A DNA stretch of 64,000 bases from positions 59,595,619 through 59,659,618 of the forward strand of contig CM073596.1 in the NCBI GenBank assembly GCA_037074705.1, read 5' to 3'. The notes beneath the pieces are model-generated. The model was not told the origin of the DNA and did no database searches. It saw nothing but the letters and a program-made list of their open reading frames with translations. Numbering within the stretch: the stretch's first letter is position 1; each line of letters opens with the position of its first letter. The position numbers and the translations under genes are program-made. The DNA comes from Zhengitettix transpicula (taxonomy: Eukaryota > Arthropoda > Insecta > Orthoptera > Tetrigidae). This document shows, one piece after another, positions 45,986 to 56,575 of this stretch.

Positions 45986-46764
45986 AAAATGATTTCCCAT
46001 ACTGAGTCACTAAATAACTGGAACTGTTGAGGCGACTGGAAATACGTCATCATTGTAGATTATTCAGAGGTAATGATAGAGATGAATTGTAGGAGTGTTT
46101 TTACCCGAATTCGGCGGTAATAACTTATAAAGTCTAATACTCATTCATCTGAAGCTGGTTCTATATAACACACAATTCACCTTTTATTTTTTTTTGTTGG
46201 TATTGAAAAGTAAACAAGTTTCCCCTTTATCGGATTATTGCTGCTAGTATTTGTTCGGAGGTAGGTAATTAAAAGTTTAAGAAGCGTGTCTTTAACGAAA
46301 CGTTTAACTTTGCGAAAGATTTCGCGCTCTACGTTTAAAATTAATTAAAACTCGATTTATTCCAGAAGCTAATAAAAATATTAAAAGGTTTTTTATTTTT
46401 TTGTTTCTCGCTTCATTCTCTAACAACAACGCTGCTTCAACAACTTTTGCTCTGTTTTTATGTGAACTGGAAGTGCTTCAGGTATTTCTTCTGCTCCAAT
46501 CAGTCAGAACAAAATAAAGTATTATATATATATATATATATTTTTTGTCACACATAGATATTTTTTGTAGTTAATCGTTACTTCCCCTTGAATGTTATTA
46601 AAATATAGGAATAAGTTTATAGGGTTATGTCATTGAGAATCATACCTGTTTTTTTTGGGGGGGGAGGCATTTAATAGTTTAAAGACGAAAATTTCACTAT
46701 GAGAATAGTTATTGTTAAATACAGTCATCTATAAGTCACATAAAATTAATGACACATAAAAACA
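45986..46764. other. Stretch without gene
   Basis: Short TA run 46524-46541 and G run near 46658-46665. Nothing else recognised. Confidence 0.45.
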
Positions 46765-46865
46765 TATTATGAGTATTGAGAAAACTAATAAATAAGGAAA
46801 CATCAGCCTATTTTAAGTCTTAATAAAATAATTTATTCATGTAATATTAAACAAAGATTTTAAAT
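46765..46865 (-). mobile_element. Orphan Penelope-type tail
   Basis: Minus strand: GACTTAAAATAGGCTGATG then TTTCCTTATTTATTAG and TTCTCAATACTC, the tail block of the 49160/50400 family. The hammerhead part is missing; GTTTAATATTAC remains. Confidence 0.55.
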
Positions 46866-47261
46866 TAATAATAATAAACACAGGGAAAATAGGTGAATAA
46901 TAAATTTTCACGGTTAAGTACCCCCCCCCCCCCCCCCAGGGTGGAGATTTCTCGATGTCGACGTTTCTGCGGCCATTCTCTCTACCTCGCTGTCTTCAGA
47001 CTGAGTGACGTGTGCGTGGTGGATATAGGGGTCGGATGTGCTGCGATCTGATTGGCCGTTGAAGATCACCTGCCTGCCTGCGTCTGTCCACTTTCACCCG
47101 GGTTCGGAGTATATATTCTTACTCCGCCTCCCCAAACGATGGAAAAAGAAAAGGGACGCGTACCCTTGGCTTCTTGGGGCCTCTCGGATGCACGTGGCCG
47201 TTTAATTTATTCCTTCTCAGGCCCGCGGACAAAGGGCGGCCACTTACCGATGTTATTCACT

Positions 47262-47264
<3 letters not shown>

Positions 47265-47312
<48 letters not shown>
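47265..47312. repeat. (TA)n microsatellite
   Basis: TA run of about 48 bases. Confidence 0.95.
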
Positions 47313-47314
<2 letters not shown>

Positions 47315-47351
47315 AACCACATATAAGCTCTCTTCATACCTTTATTGTCTC

Positions 47352-47580
47352 AGATATTTAAACCACAGGAGTTTCCTATCTCTGTATCTGGTTAGTGAAT
47401 TTCTCATACTTCAATTTTATCACTCTCTTTGGTTTCCGATAATCGACACATACAGACGTAAACATATATTATGTTCTGAACGAGGAAAAAAATTGAATTA
47501 ATGCACTTGATAAAGGTCGTGGAAACATTTTACTGAAGATGAAAATGGTAAACGGCGAAAGCTCCTGTGGTTTAAATATG
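47352..47580. repeat. Inverted repeat enclosing a CTGAAGA...GAAAG motif
   Basis: ATATTTAAACCACAGGAG (about 47355) is mirrored by CTCCTGTGGTTTAAATAT (47562-47579). Just inside the right arm, CTGAAGATG...CGGCGAAAG (47533-47561) has hammerhead core spacing. Helix I pairing is not apparent. Confidence 0.5.
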
Positions 47581-49248
47581 TAAAAAAGAAAAATAACGAT
47601 ATGAAGAGAACTTGCCAGTACAGTATTCCGGTCCAGTGATTTTTTTATAGGCTTAAGATTCATTCTTATTTAATTCTAAACTCCTGTCGGTCTTAAACAC
47701 TTAATTTCGCTTTTTTTACAAAAAGTCTGTCGATTATTCCATAGGGGTGTAAAATAGAATCTTTTAATATATACGTAAAAAAATGTGTAGCGCTACTGTG
47801 AAGCAATTTATAAAGCAAAATGGACATGAAAATCATTTATAAGGGTCAATTGAGCCTAACTTCTTGAGTACTTGCTGAAATTATTAATTTTCTTCTTTTT
47901 AAAATCTTTGTATCTGTCTCAATCGCCGAATTAAATTATTTACTATTTGATGGTGGAGCCTCGTATTACAATATCAAACAGTATACAAGTAAATAATTTT
48001 TATTTATGAGCGTAATAATATTTTTTAACACTAGCTGGTTTTTAGTGTCGAAGTCCCACGAGGTGCTCCGCGACGGTAGTAATTGGCGATTGTAGGTTTC
48101 CCTCCCTCCCCCTTGCGCTGTCACGGGGGATGCAATAATATGACCGTTTCTGTCTCGTCCCCCACGGGACCGAGTATTTGTTTCGCATAAAATGGAGGAG
48201 GAGGAGTGAGGGGGGGGGGGTGGGGGTTGAGGCAACAAAAATGGAAATAGAAATGTCAAACGCAGGCCTTCAAGGGTGACAAATGGCCGAGAGCGGCGAC
48301 CGACCGCCGCCACTTCTCTCCCTCTGCACTTTAATCCTCGCCGGGGACCGCGGAGAGAAACCCTTCCCGGAAACTCCAGAAAATGTATGCTGACATCCGT
48401 CGGATGATGAGTGAGGAGGGGCGGAAAATTACCTACGGATCCTGCAAACCGCAGGCAGAGCGGGAGGAGGGAGGGAGAAAAAAGGCGACTGCAACTGCAG
48501 CAGAAAAAAAAAAGGTGTATAGGTGGGGACGGGGGTAGGGGCCTTGGCAAGTGGCGTGGAAATTATACGCAGTCGTGCGATAATTATTCCCTGTTCATTG
48601 GAAACGTTTCTCCGAGGAAGGCTGAGAATTAAACTGTGCACGTTAACCGTTTCCTCCCCCCAGAATGGAAGGATCTTAAGAGCAATACTGAGGTTGGAAA
48701 CGATTTGGCTCGGATAAAAGTCAGTGAATTAAAAGAAAAATCAGGGGCAACGAGAAATTTCCTCGTAACAGTACAGTAATGTATAGATAGTTGTGAATGT
48801 GGTCGACAATTATGAATTGAATTAAAAGCGTTAGCCACTGACGTGACTCTGAAACAAGTGTATTTGTAAGTCTTGGTTGAACCTAGTAGGTCCACTTCTG
48901 TATGACTCTTCTCATATATATAATAACGATATCATTTTTTGAAAAAAAACACCGACATTGTGATTTGTATGAACATGATTGAACCTACGGTAATTTTTTT
49001 AGTTTTAAAGAAGCAAACAGTAAGGATATGATCAGCAATAAAACATGTAATAAGGAAACAGTCACGAGTCATTTAATCAAATATTTATTGCAGATAAACC
49101 TGCTACATTTAAACTCAAGAATAATTTATAATTATATATATATATATATATACATATATATTATGACTATTGAAGAAACTAATAAATAAATGCAAACATC
49201 AGTCAATTTTAAGTTAGAAAAAATATTTATTAAAGAGAAATTAAACAA

Positions 49249-49280
49249 CGTTTCGTCACTTATTTAGCGACCTCATCAAG
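49249..49280 (-). ncRNA. Hammerhead-like core, inverted left unit
   Basis: Minus strand: TTGATGA (C3 changed to T), G, GTCGC...GTGAC, GAAACGTTGTTTAATTT. Helix II intact with one G-U. Confidence 0.5.
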
Positions 49281-49398
49281 TTCAAGTCTTTTTTTTAAAA
49301 AAAAAAATATTTGATAGACTGGTAAATCTGTCCTGACTGTCGTGGCCGAAATGTAACATTTAAAACTAGAACGAGCGCTAAAAATGTGAAAATTGAAC

Positions 49399-49429
49399 CT
49401 GATGATGTCGCCAAATAAGTGACGAAGCG
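49399..49429 (+). ncRNA. Hammerhead-like core, array unit 1
   Basis: CTGATGA, T, GTCGC, CAAATAA loop, GTGAC, GAAGCG. The base after A14 is G in place of A; otherwise intact. Confidence 0.5.
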
Positions 49430-49528
49430 TTTTTTTTATATATACAGACAAGTAAATCTGACCTGACTGCCGTGGCCGAAATGTAAAATTTAAAAGGAGA
49501 ACGAACAGTAAAAATTTGAAAATTTGAC

Positions 49529-49559
49529 CTGTCGAGGTCGCCAAATAAGTGACGAAACG
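49529..49559 (+). ncRNA. Hammerhead-like core, array unit 2, A6 lost
   Basis: CTGTCGA in place of CTGANGA (A6 to T). Helix II GTCGC/GTGAC and GAAACG are intact. Confidence 0.45.
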
Positions 49560-49655
49560 TTTTTTTTTGGAAAGACAAGTAAATCTCTCCTGACTGCCGT
49601 GGCCGAAATATGAAATTTAAAAGGAGAACTAAATGTAAAAAATTGAAAATTTAAC

Positions 49656-49686
49656 CTGATGAGGTCGCCAAATAAGTGACGAAACG
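49656..49686 (+). ncRNA. Hammerhead-like ribozyme core, array unit 3, intact
   Basis: CTGATGA, G, GTCGC, CAAATAA, GTGAC, GAAACG: all core residues and a five-pair helix II with one G-U. One extra base lies between A9 and helix II. Confidence 0.65.
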
Positions 49687-49781
49687 TTTTTTTTATATAG
49701 ATAAGTAAATCTCTCCTGACTGTCGTGGCCGAAATGTGAAATTTAAATGGAGAACGAACAGTAAAAATTTGACAATTGAAC

Positions 49782-49812
49782 CTGATGATGTAGCCAAATA
49801 AGTGACGAAACG
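49782..49812 (+). ncRNA. Hammerhead-like core, array unit 4
   Basis: CTGATGA, T, GTAGC...GTGAC (one mismatch), GAAACGTTG. Core residues intact. Confidence 0.5.
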
Positions 49813-49908
49813 TTGTTTTTTATATAGACAAGTAAATCTCTCCTGACTGTCGTGGCCGAAATGTGAAATTTAAAAGGAGAACGAACAGTAAAAATTTGAA
49901 AATTAAAC

Positions 49909-49939
49909 CTGACGAGGTCGCCAGATAAGCGACGAAACG
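49909..49939 (+). ncRNA. Hammerhead-like ribozyme core, array unit 5, best in the array
   Basis: CTGACGA, G, GTCGC, CAGATAA, GCGAC, GAAACG: all core residues, five Watson-Crick pairs. Preceded by AAAATTAAAC and followed by ACGTTGTTTT. The ACGTT of the preceding unit can pair ACG with the CGT after GAAA, placing cleavage after that ACGTT. Confidence 0.7.
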
Positions 49940-50037
49940 TTGTTTTTTTTATATACATAAGTAAATATCTCCTGACTGTCGTGGCCGAAATGTAAAATTT
50001 AAATCTAGAACGATCGCTAAAAATTTGAAAATTGAAC

Positions 50038-50068
50038 CTGATGATGTCGCCAAATAAGTGACGAAACT
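50038..50068 (+). ncRNA. Hammerhead-like core, array unit 6
   Basis: CTGATGA, T, GTCGC, CAAATAA, GTGAC, GAAACT. Core residues intact; the first helix III bases are changed. Confidence 0.5.
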
Positions 50069-50167
50069 TTTTTTTGTTATATACAGACAAGTAAATCTGA
50101 CCTGACTGCCGTGGCCGAAATGTAAAATTTAAAACGAGAACGAACAGTAAAAATTTGAAAATTTAAC

Positions 50168-50197
50168 CTGTCGAGGTCGCCAGATAAGTGACGAAAC

Positions 50198-50198
<1 letters not shown>
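50168..50198 (+). ncRNA. Hammerhead-like core, array unit 7, A6 lost
   Basis: CTGTCGA variant like unit 2, helix II and GAAACGTT intact. A TA microsatellite starts immediately after. Confidence 0.45.

Positions 50199-50201
<3 letters not shown>

Positions 50202-50253
<52 letters not shown>
50202..50253. repeat. (TA)n microsatellite inside the array
   Basis: About 52 bases of TA at the point where other monomers have only TTTTATATA. It is an expansion within a monomer. Confidence 0.95.
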
Positions 50254-50257
<4 letters not shown>

Positions 50258-50335
50258 AGTAAATCTCCCCTGAATGTCGTGGTCGAAATGTAACATTTAA
50301 AACTAGAACGAGCGCTAAAAATTTGAAAATTAAAC

Positions 50336-50375
50336 CTGACGAGGTCAGATAGTAAAAACCTGAAGTGGCGAAACG
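50336..50375 (+). ncRNA. Hammerhead-like core, array unit 8, enlarged loop
   Basis: CTGACGA, G, GTCA...TGGC closing a longer loop, GAAACGTTG. GTTTAATTTT after the presumed cleavage site is the exact complement of AAAATTAAAC before the core, a ten-pair helix I. Confidence 0.55.
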
Positions 50376-50460
50376 TTGTTTAATTTTTACATTAATAATT
50401 TTTTTTTCTGACTTAAAATATTGGCTGATATGTTTTAATTTATTTGTTCTAAAATTAGTG

Positions 50461-51281
50461 TGTAAACTGAACAGGTATTACAATATACGTACCGTAAATA
50501 CCAATATTTTAACTGCTTTGGATCTTCTAAATATGCACTTCACAGATTTTAGAATCACCGTGACGCTCATTTCATTACAAGTTCCACCTGTATAACGTAA
50601 AAGGAAACCAAGTAGTTTGTATTCTCGTAGGTTTTTTTTTGTTTGATTATAAATTCAGAAAGGTTGCTTGGTTTATTTATAATGTTAAAGGTTTCACGTT
50701 TATCTGCATCTATGAGCCAGAAAAGCCGCTACAAAACTCAGTTGTTAATAGAGCGTGTGTCGCGGGACTGCATAGCTACCGCTTGGATCCTGCCGGATGT
50801 GGGCTAGTTTCTGGATCCTGCCGTAGCTATCCTGCACAATAATTACCTCGCCAGCCTGCCGACAACCCCTTTGATCAGCCAGGCGCAGTCTGTACAAGCT
50901 GGCAAAAGCTTCCATTAAAACGTGTGGCCTCCGCTCCTTGACTTTGCGTAATGAACGCCTCAACTTGACAGTCAACATTCTCACTCTCCCTCTCATCCGG
51001 GTCTAAAAATAAAGATAAAGCTGAAAACACAAAACATTTTAGTTTTTATAGTTCTCTCTCTCTTCACGCACACTAAATGACCGTTGAAGGTTCTGATATT
51101 CCAGGAGGAAAGTTTATAAAACGCAACTCCAGTTTTTTCCGTTCCGTTAAGTACAAAAGGTAAACTACGCTCTTGTCAAATTTCGATGTTGTACAATTCA
51201 TTTATTCATTAAGAAAAGGAAAATACTTTTGACAGCTTCTGTGGGTTTCATTACTATTCAATTTAGAAAAATAATTCAATG
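50461..51281. other. Stretch without recognised gene
   Basis: A minus ORF 50745-50996 (83 codons, basic, with GEVIIVQDSYGRI) faintly recalls the tail of retroelement integrases, but I cannot assign it. GGATCCTGCCG occurs twice near 50786 and 50814. Confidence 0.35.
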
Positions 51282-51834
51282 TACTTTTTTTTAGGGTAAC
51301 AGGCTACATGAGGGTAATCCACAGGGTGGCAACTTACCTTTAATAGCATAGGGGGGATGCGGAAGGGTAGAGGAAGGTAGCCAAGGGTTAACTAGGGCCC
51401 CCGGGCTATAGTTTAAGGATCCTACCCGGCATTCGTCTAATAGTGATGCAGGGAAACCCCTAGAAAAACCTGCATCAGGTTAGTCGGGCTTTGGGTACTT
51501 GTCCCACGCCCTTCCGATAGCAGGAGAAGAGTTTGCTGTGGGGACGCAACATTTCTTCTCCGTACCTCGACCAGTTTAGGAGGCAGCTGGCCGACTGTAC
51601 CAATGGGAATAGCGGACAACTCTTACCGTATGCCCAAGGTCTGTGACCCCGGAACATACACCTCTCAAAACAGAACGAGGTGTCTCAGCTTGTGGGAACC
51701 TTAGTTCAAAAAGGGAGAGAGGAAAAGGCATCCCCAAAGGTAGCCCCTTCGTATCTCTCCTACAAGGTTCTGCCTGCGAGAGAACATCCCTCGCAAGTAC
51801 TGCCTACGAGAGAATAGCCCTCGCACACTTATCC
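51282..51834 (-). mobile_element. Rep-A retroposon, full-length, with target duplication
   Basis: T run, AGGGTAACAGGCTACATGAG through all landmarks to both 5' hairpins (GAGAACATCCCTCGCA and GAGAATAGCCCTCGCA). The 8-base AATGTACT occurs immediately before the T run and about a dozen bases after the hairpin end, a likely target-site duplication. Confidence 0.85.
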
Positions 51835-52693
51835 ACCCTTATAAATGTACTCTGAATGGCGATAATATAAAGACGGAAAAAATGGCGAGCCACAGAGAGT
51901 GGTGAGACTTTGTTTGCCCACCATTTCATTAAAAACTAGTTTCCGAGGAATTCATCTGGGATTAATTATCTATTAAAACCTTTTCCTCGGTCACTGCACT
52001 AATTTCAACATTTGTAATTCCAATGCAGTCAACATGACGGCCAAAAAAAAAGCTTTTAAATCCAGAGAGAGAGAGGGAGAGAGAGACAGAGAGAGAGTTT
52101 GCTGCTGGGAATGGGGGGGGAACCTCGCTTCGTGACGTCACACGATTTCGGGAAAAACTGACTCAGAGTTTATTCGCCTTATAGAAAGTTTCTGTGCCTG
52201 AAATTTGGAACGTGATACGTATGTAAAACCCACGTAAAGTCTTTCGAGGATGTAATCAATTATTAATTTTCAATCAGACGTAAATTATTCAATTATTAAA
52301 ATTTGACGCGGTTTCATCAGCGTGTTTCTATTTCTTTTTATCGTATATATTACGTTTTTTCTCAAATATATATTTGCGCCCTTTCGGCTTTATTATTTAT
52401 CCTGTTTTCAAAGCTTGGATAAAACTTTAATTAGTGTGAGTATTTTATTTAATTGAAGAAAATTTTATGATTTTCCAGAAGGTTCAGGGTTTTTTTTAAA
52501 CAAAATAAACGATACTTCTTTAACAATTTTTTAACTGTTACAATAGAATAATAAAAACATTCTTTACACGTCGTCGACGTATTGAGTATTAATAAGAATA
52601 TTTCAGTTATTTAAATAATATCACTGTACCATTCATTATTTATTTAAAAGGAAAATACGATTGACAAGGATATTGAACGAAAAATATATATAT
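51835..52693. other. Stretch without gene
   Basis: GA-rich tract 52064-52098, a TGACGTCA site at 52133, and a Penelope-type tail scrap near 52259-52290 (CAATCAGACGTAAA). Confidence 0.45.
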
Positions 52694-53246
52694 TGTAATA
52701 TAATAGTCTACACGTGGTATATTATCATAACGTTTCTTCCACATAGCGGACCTAAATGGGCGCAGCTGTAAGAACGCTGAGTCTAGTGAAGTCAGCACTT
52801 TAGGTGCCGTATGCAGAAATGCACACGGCAGCAGAAATCTTCCTCTCTGTAAGAGCTCTCATTGGAGAATTAAAATCATCAGGGAGGGGGAAAGGAGTCT
52901 TCGAATTGTTCAGAGCTTCTTGGGAACGGCAGTCGTGATCTAACCTCCAGACTGGTCGGTGGCTCCTGGTGCTATCCGCCAGTTTGTCTTCCTTTATTTT
53001 ATTTCTGACTATTAAATCTCTTTATTCTTCATCAACTCTTATTTGACTGAAGTGCAGCGAAACACCAACCACTACGCCTAGGTTCAATTAGTTGAACCCG
53101 AACCCTCACGTTACCGACTTTCCTATTTCCTGTTCTTAATTCTTCCTTTATCCTCTAGATCGGTAGCCAGGTGAGCTAACGGAGGTATAGCTCGGTTGGT
53201 GAACGATCTATCTGGACTTCCCATTCCCAACTGCTGGAATGTTACA
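52694..53246 (+). mobile_element. LTR of a retrotransposon
   Basis: Begins TGTAATA and ends TGTTACA, with a 553-bp body. An AT-rich CTATTAAATCTC region could hold the polyadenylation signal. The end is set by the primer-binding site that follows. No gag or pol was found, so the element is a remnant. An A-box-like TAGCTCGGTTGG at about 53190 is not part of a tRNA. Confidence 0.65.
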
Positions 53247-53264
53247 TGGTGGCAGCGGTGGGAT
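53247..53264 (+). other. Primer-binding site complementary to tRNA-Leu
   Basis: TGGTGGCAGCGGTGGGAT is complementary to the 3' end of a tRNA-Leu (…CCCACCGCTGCCA plus CCA). It starts directly after the LTR's ACA, as in Ty3/Gypsy-type elements. It is followed by GTTACA, the LTR's own last bases, then a TA run. Confidence 0.7.
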
Positions 53265-53267
53265 GTT

Positions 53268-53269
<2 letters not shown>

Positions 53270-53302
<33 letters not shown>
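53270..53302. repeat. (TA)n microsatellite
   Basis: TA run of about 33 bases directly after the LTR remnant; the bases left of the LTR are also ATATATAT. Confidence 0.95.
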
Positions 53303-53304
<2 letters not shown>

Positions 53305-54203
53305 GAAACAAACCTTTTTATTTTGTATAGAAAAATCTGTTCCTACAGTGATTATAGTTTAATATATAATTAATTTAAATCACCACTTTATCATTTGAAA
53401 CGGATCACTTATTGAAAAGTATCTCATTGACATTAACTTCGGGTAGTAATTTAAATATTTAATATTTATAATATTTATAATAAATATTTAATATTAAGAG
53501 TTACATCTATCTACATATATCTTGATCACATTCGTATGTGTCTAGTAATTTTTTTAAACCATTGATACCATAAAACGTGAATTATCTGAGGAAGTCGGAA
53601 GAAAATCGAGAAATATTTCCTGGTCAAGGGTAGAAATTTTTTTTTGTCTCCAGTTACTAAAATAAATTAGACATCTGAAATGTTACTGGGGACAAATAAA
53701 AAAGAGGAAAAACATTGATGATAAACTCTACTGAAGTTGTAATAACATCTCTTTGAAAATAAAAATAAAATGCAACGGTAATTAAATTGTCATTTATTTA
53801 CTGGCTTCATGGTCAAAGTGAAGTGGTGGTGAAATACAAAAAAGAAAACCACAGACGACGTTTCTCGAAACTTTGATGTTCACCTGGCGAAAGGAACAAA
53901 GTTTCCAGAAAAACGTCATGTGTGGTGTTTTTTTTACATCACCACGTCATTTTGTCTGTCGTTTGGCTGTGTTATCGATTTATTATATTTTTATTTCAGA
54001 AAATTTCGTTCAACTGCAACTCAACTTTTATCAACTGTTGCATTTAATTTTTTGATGATGCTGTAGCTCAAATAAATCGTTATGATGACGAATATTTGAT
54101 CCTCAGTTCATGTAAATGTTGATTTACTTTGTTTTTAGTTCATAAAAATAATAATCACTGATTTTAATTCCATGCGATGTTAAACTTGAAAAAAAATTTG
54201 GTA
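53303..54203. other. AT-rich stretch without gene
   Basis: No repeat family or coding signal recognised. Confidence 0.45.
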
Positions 54204-54775
54204 CGTTCCTTTTTTTAGGGCAACAGGCTACATGAGGGTAATCCACATGGTAGCAACTCCTCTTTAATAGCATAGGAAGGGATTTGAAAGGGGGGGATGC
54301 GGAAGGGTAGACGAAGGTAGCCAAGGGTTAACTAGGGCCCCCCGGGCCATAGTTTAAGGATCCTACCCGGCATTCGCCTAAAAGTAATGCAGGGAAAACC
54401 CTAGAAAAACCTGCATCAGGCAGGTTGGGCATTTGGTAACTTGTCCCGCGCCCTTCCGATAGCGGGAGAGGAGTTTGCTGTGAGGACGCAGCATTCCCTT
54501 CTCCGTACCTCGACCAGTTTAGGAGGCAGCTGGCTGACTATTCCAATGGGAACAGCGAACAATTCTTACCGTATGTTCAAGGTCTGTGACCCCGGAACAT
54601 ACACCTCTCAGAACAGGCCGAGGTGCCTCGGCTTGTGGGAACCTTAGTTCATTAACGGAGAGGGGAGGAGGCATCCCCAAAGGTAGCCGCCTTCGCGTCA
54701 CCCCTACAAGGTTCTGCCCACGAGAGAACATCCCTCGTAGGTACTGCCTGCGAGAGAATAGCCCTCGCAGACAGG
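54204..54775 (-). mobile_element. Rep-A retroposon, full-length
   Basis: T run, AGGGCAACAGGCTACATGAG through to both 5' hairpins (GAGAACATCCCTCGTA, GAGAATAGCCCTCGCA). No clear target duplication. Confidence 0.85.
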
Positions 54776-55853
54776 TCAGTTACAGACACACGTTGTTTAG
54801 GCTATTTTGAAATTTATCCATTATTTGGAACGAGAGAGAGAGAGAGAGAAAGAAATAAAGCAGTCATACGAATGAACATGGATTTAAATTGGAAAATATA
54901 CGGTCGGATAAAGCTAAATGATAATTAAATTACTAATAGGGGAGGCGAGAGCAAGGGGTTGGAGGGTCACTCTACACGGGAAATACCATTACAGATATAC
55001 TAAATATGCTACAAAAATATTAATCTGGATTATTTTTTTAAAATTAAAAAAAAACATTCTTTTTTTTGGAAACAGTCGCAGCAGAAATAATCCTAGTTTC
55101 CATGAGGCAGCTCTCATTACAAATTATAAAATTGTAATGTAATATTTCGAAAAAATGTATTTAATTGAAGGGGGGATTTCGCCCCCCCCCCCCATTCCCC
55201 CCCGCTTTCCGTGAGTGTTGTCCCAGACGATTCTCCATTTTGTGTTAGAGATTTAGCATATATATAGTTTTTATTTAAGCCTGGAGTAGTAATAATTCCA
55301 CGAAGTTGGTAAATACTTACAAAGCTTCGTCTAAAATTAAAATTATTATGCTCTAGAAATTTTTGTCAGTATTTTGTGGAACTGTTTCACGTAGTTCTTC
55401 CAAAAAACCAAATTTATAATAAATAACGTCGTGAAAAATGTGGTAAAACGTGTTTTATTTCAGTTATCACCTTAGTAGGTTGAATTCTCATCCTTCGATG
55501 ATCCTAATTTTATGGCCTCATAAAGTTATTGTGTAATTGTAAATTTTAAGAAGTAAATGAAGGACTTTCCCACCCCCCCCCCCTCTCTTTTTTACTATTT
55601 TTATAAGTACAATACTTGACCTTTAATTTTAAGAAATTTACAATTAAATCTATATGCTTATAATACAACCAGCACAATTTAAATTCGAAGACTTCGTTCA
55701 GTTTTCCATATGTTCAAAATTCACCTTCAATCTTTCTGTATATAATAAACACTGGGATTTTGTTGAAAGGCTACGGGTAACAGGGCGTTTGAAGAAATAG
55801 AAATATTATAATGCAATTAACGATGAACCTTCATGTGTGTCGATAGAAGAAGG
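54776..55853. other. Stretch without gene
   Basis: GA run 54832-54850, C runs near 55182-55203 and 55572-55583. Nothing else recognised. Confidence 0.45.
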
Positions 55854-56046
55854 CCTGCGATGGCTATTCTCTCGCAGGCATAACCTATAACCTTGTAGGA
55901 GAGATACAAAGGGGCTACCTTTGGGGTGAACACCCTACCGCATCCCCCCTTTCAAATCCCTTTCCTATGCTATAAGAGGGGAGTTGCCACTATGTGGATT
56001 ACCCTATACATAGCCTATCTACACCCCCCAAAAAACAAAAAAAAAA
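55854..56046 (+). mobile_element. Rep-A copy, internally deleted, subfamily B, first of a trimer
   Basis: AGGCCTGCGATGGCTATTCT hairpin, TTGTAGGAGAGATAC, then a jump to CCGCATCCCCCC and the subfamily B tail CCCTATACATAGCC, C run and A run. Confidence 0.8.
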
Positions 56047-56313
56047 GGTGAACTCCTCTCCCGTCATCGGAAGGGCGTGGGACAAGTACCAAATGCCCGA
56101 CCTACCCGATGCAGGTTTTTCTAGGGTTTCCCTGCATTTCTTTAGGTGAATGCCGGGTAGGATCCTTAAACCATAGCCCGGGGGCCCTAGTTAACCCTTG
56201 GCTACCTTCCTCTACCTTTCCGCATCCCCCCTTTCTAATCCCTTCCTATGCTATTAAAGGGGAGTTGCCCAAAGTGGATCACCCTCATGTAGCCTGTTAC
56301 CCTAAAAAAAAAA
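56047..56313 (+). mobile_element. Rep-A copy, 5'-truncated, second of a trimer
   Basis: From GTGAACTCCTCTCCCGTCAT to GTTACCC and an A run. Confidence 0.85.
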
Positions 56314-56315
56314 AA

Positions 56316-56575
56316 AAAGGTGAGCTACCCGTTGCAGGTTTTCCTTGGGTTTTCCCTGCATTTCTTTAGGGGAATGCCGGGTAGGATCCTTAAACTATAG
56401 CCCGCGGGCCCTAGTTAACCCTTGGCTACCTTCATCCACCCTTCCGCATCCCCATCCCTTCCTATGCTATTAAAGGGGAGTTGAGATCCAAAGTGGATTA
56501 CCCTCATGTAGCCTGTTGCCCTAAAATAAAGAGAAGGATACCTTTTCCTCTACGTTTTTTAACTAAGGTTCCCTC
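56316..56575 (+). mobile_element. Rep-A copy, 5'-truncated, third of a trimer, plus a scrap
   Basis: From CTACCCGTTGCAGG to GTTGCCCTAAAATAAA. The following CCTTTTCCTCTACG and AACTAAGGTTCCC (56530-56573) start a fourth, aborted unit. Confidence 0.8.

Larger units (their letters stand above)
46866..49159. other. Stretch without recognised gene
   Basis: C run 46921-46937, TA microsatellite 47265-47312, a 21-bp inverted repeat near 47357/47558 and a hammerhead-like motif at 47533. A GC-richer tract at 48050-48550 gives a 194-codon Pro/Ser-rich ORF that looks non-coding. Confidence 0.45.
49160..50460 (+). mobile_element. Penelope-type hammerhead element array with outward tails
   Basis: Left: a minus-oriented tail (TTGACTGATG, TTTATTTATTAGTT read on minus) and core at 49249-49280. 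Then eight plus-oriented cores, and finally a plus tail with TCTGACTTAAAATATTGGCT and GTTTTAATTTATTTG. Monomers share TGACTG(C/T)CGTGGCCGAAATG, AGGAGAACGAACAGTAAAAA and TTTGAAAATTGAACCTGATG. Confidence 0.75.

Noticed and set aside
47966..48550. 194-codon minus-strand ORF
   Set aside because: Pro/Ser/Leu-rich, arising from a GGAGG-rich tract; no domain or similarity, AT-rich tail end.
48411..48895. Overlapping ORFs on both strands as a possible gene
   Set aside because: No consistent frame, low complexity, no recognised motif.
50745..50996. 83-codon minus ORF resembling an integrase tail
   Set aside because: Similarity too faint (GEVIIVQDSYGRI only) to name an element.
53185..53215. A-box-like TAGCTCGGTTGG suggesting a tRNA
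   Set aside because: No T arm or B box follows; it lies inside the LTR.
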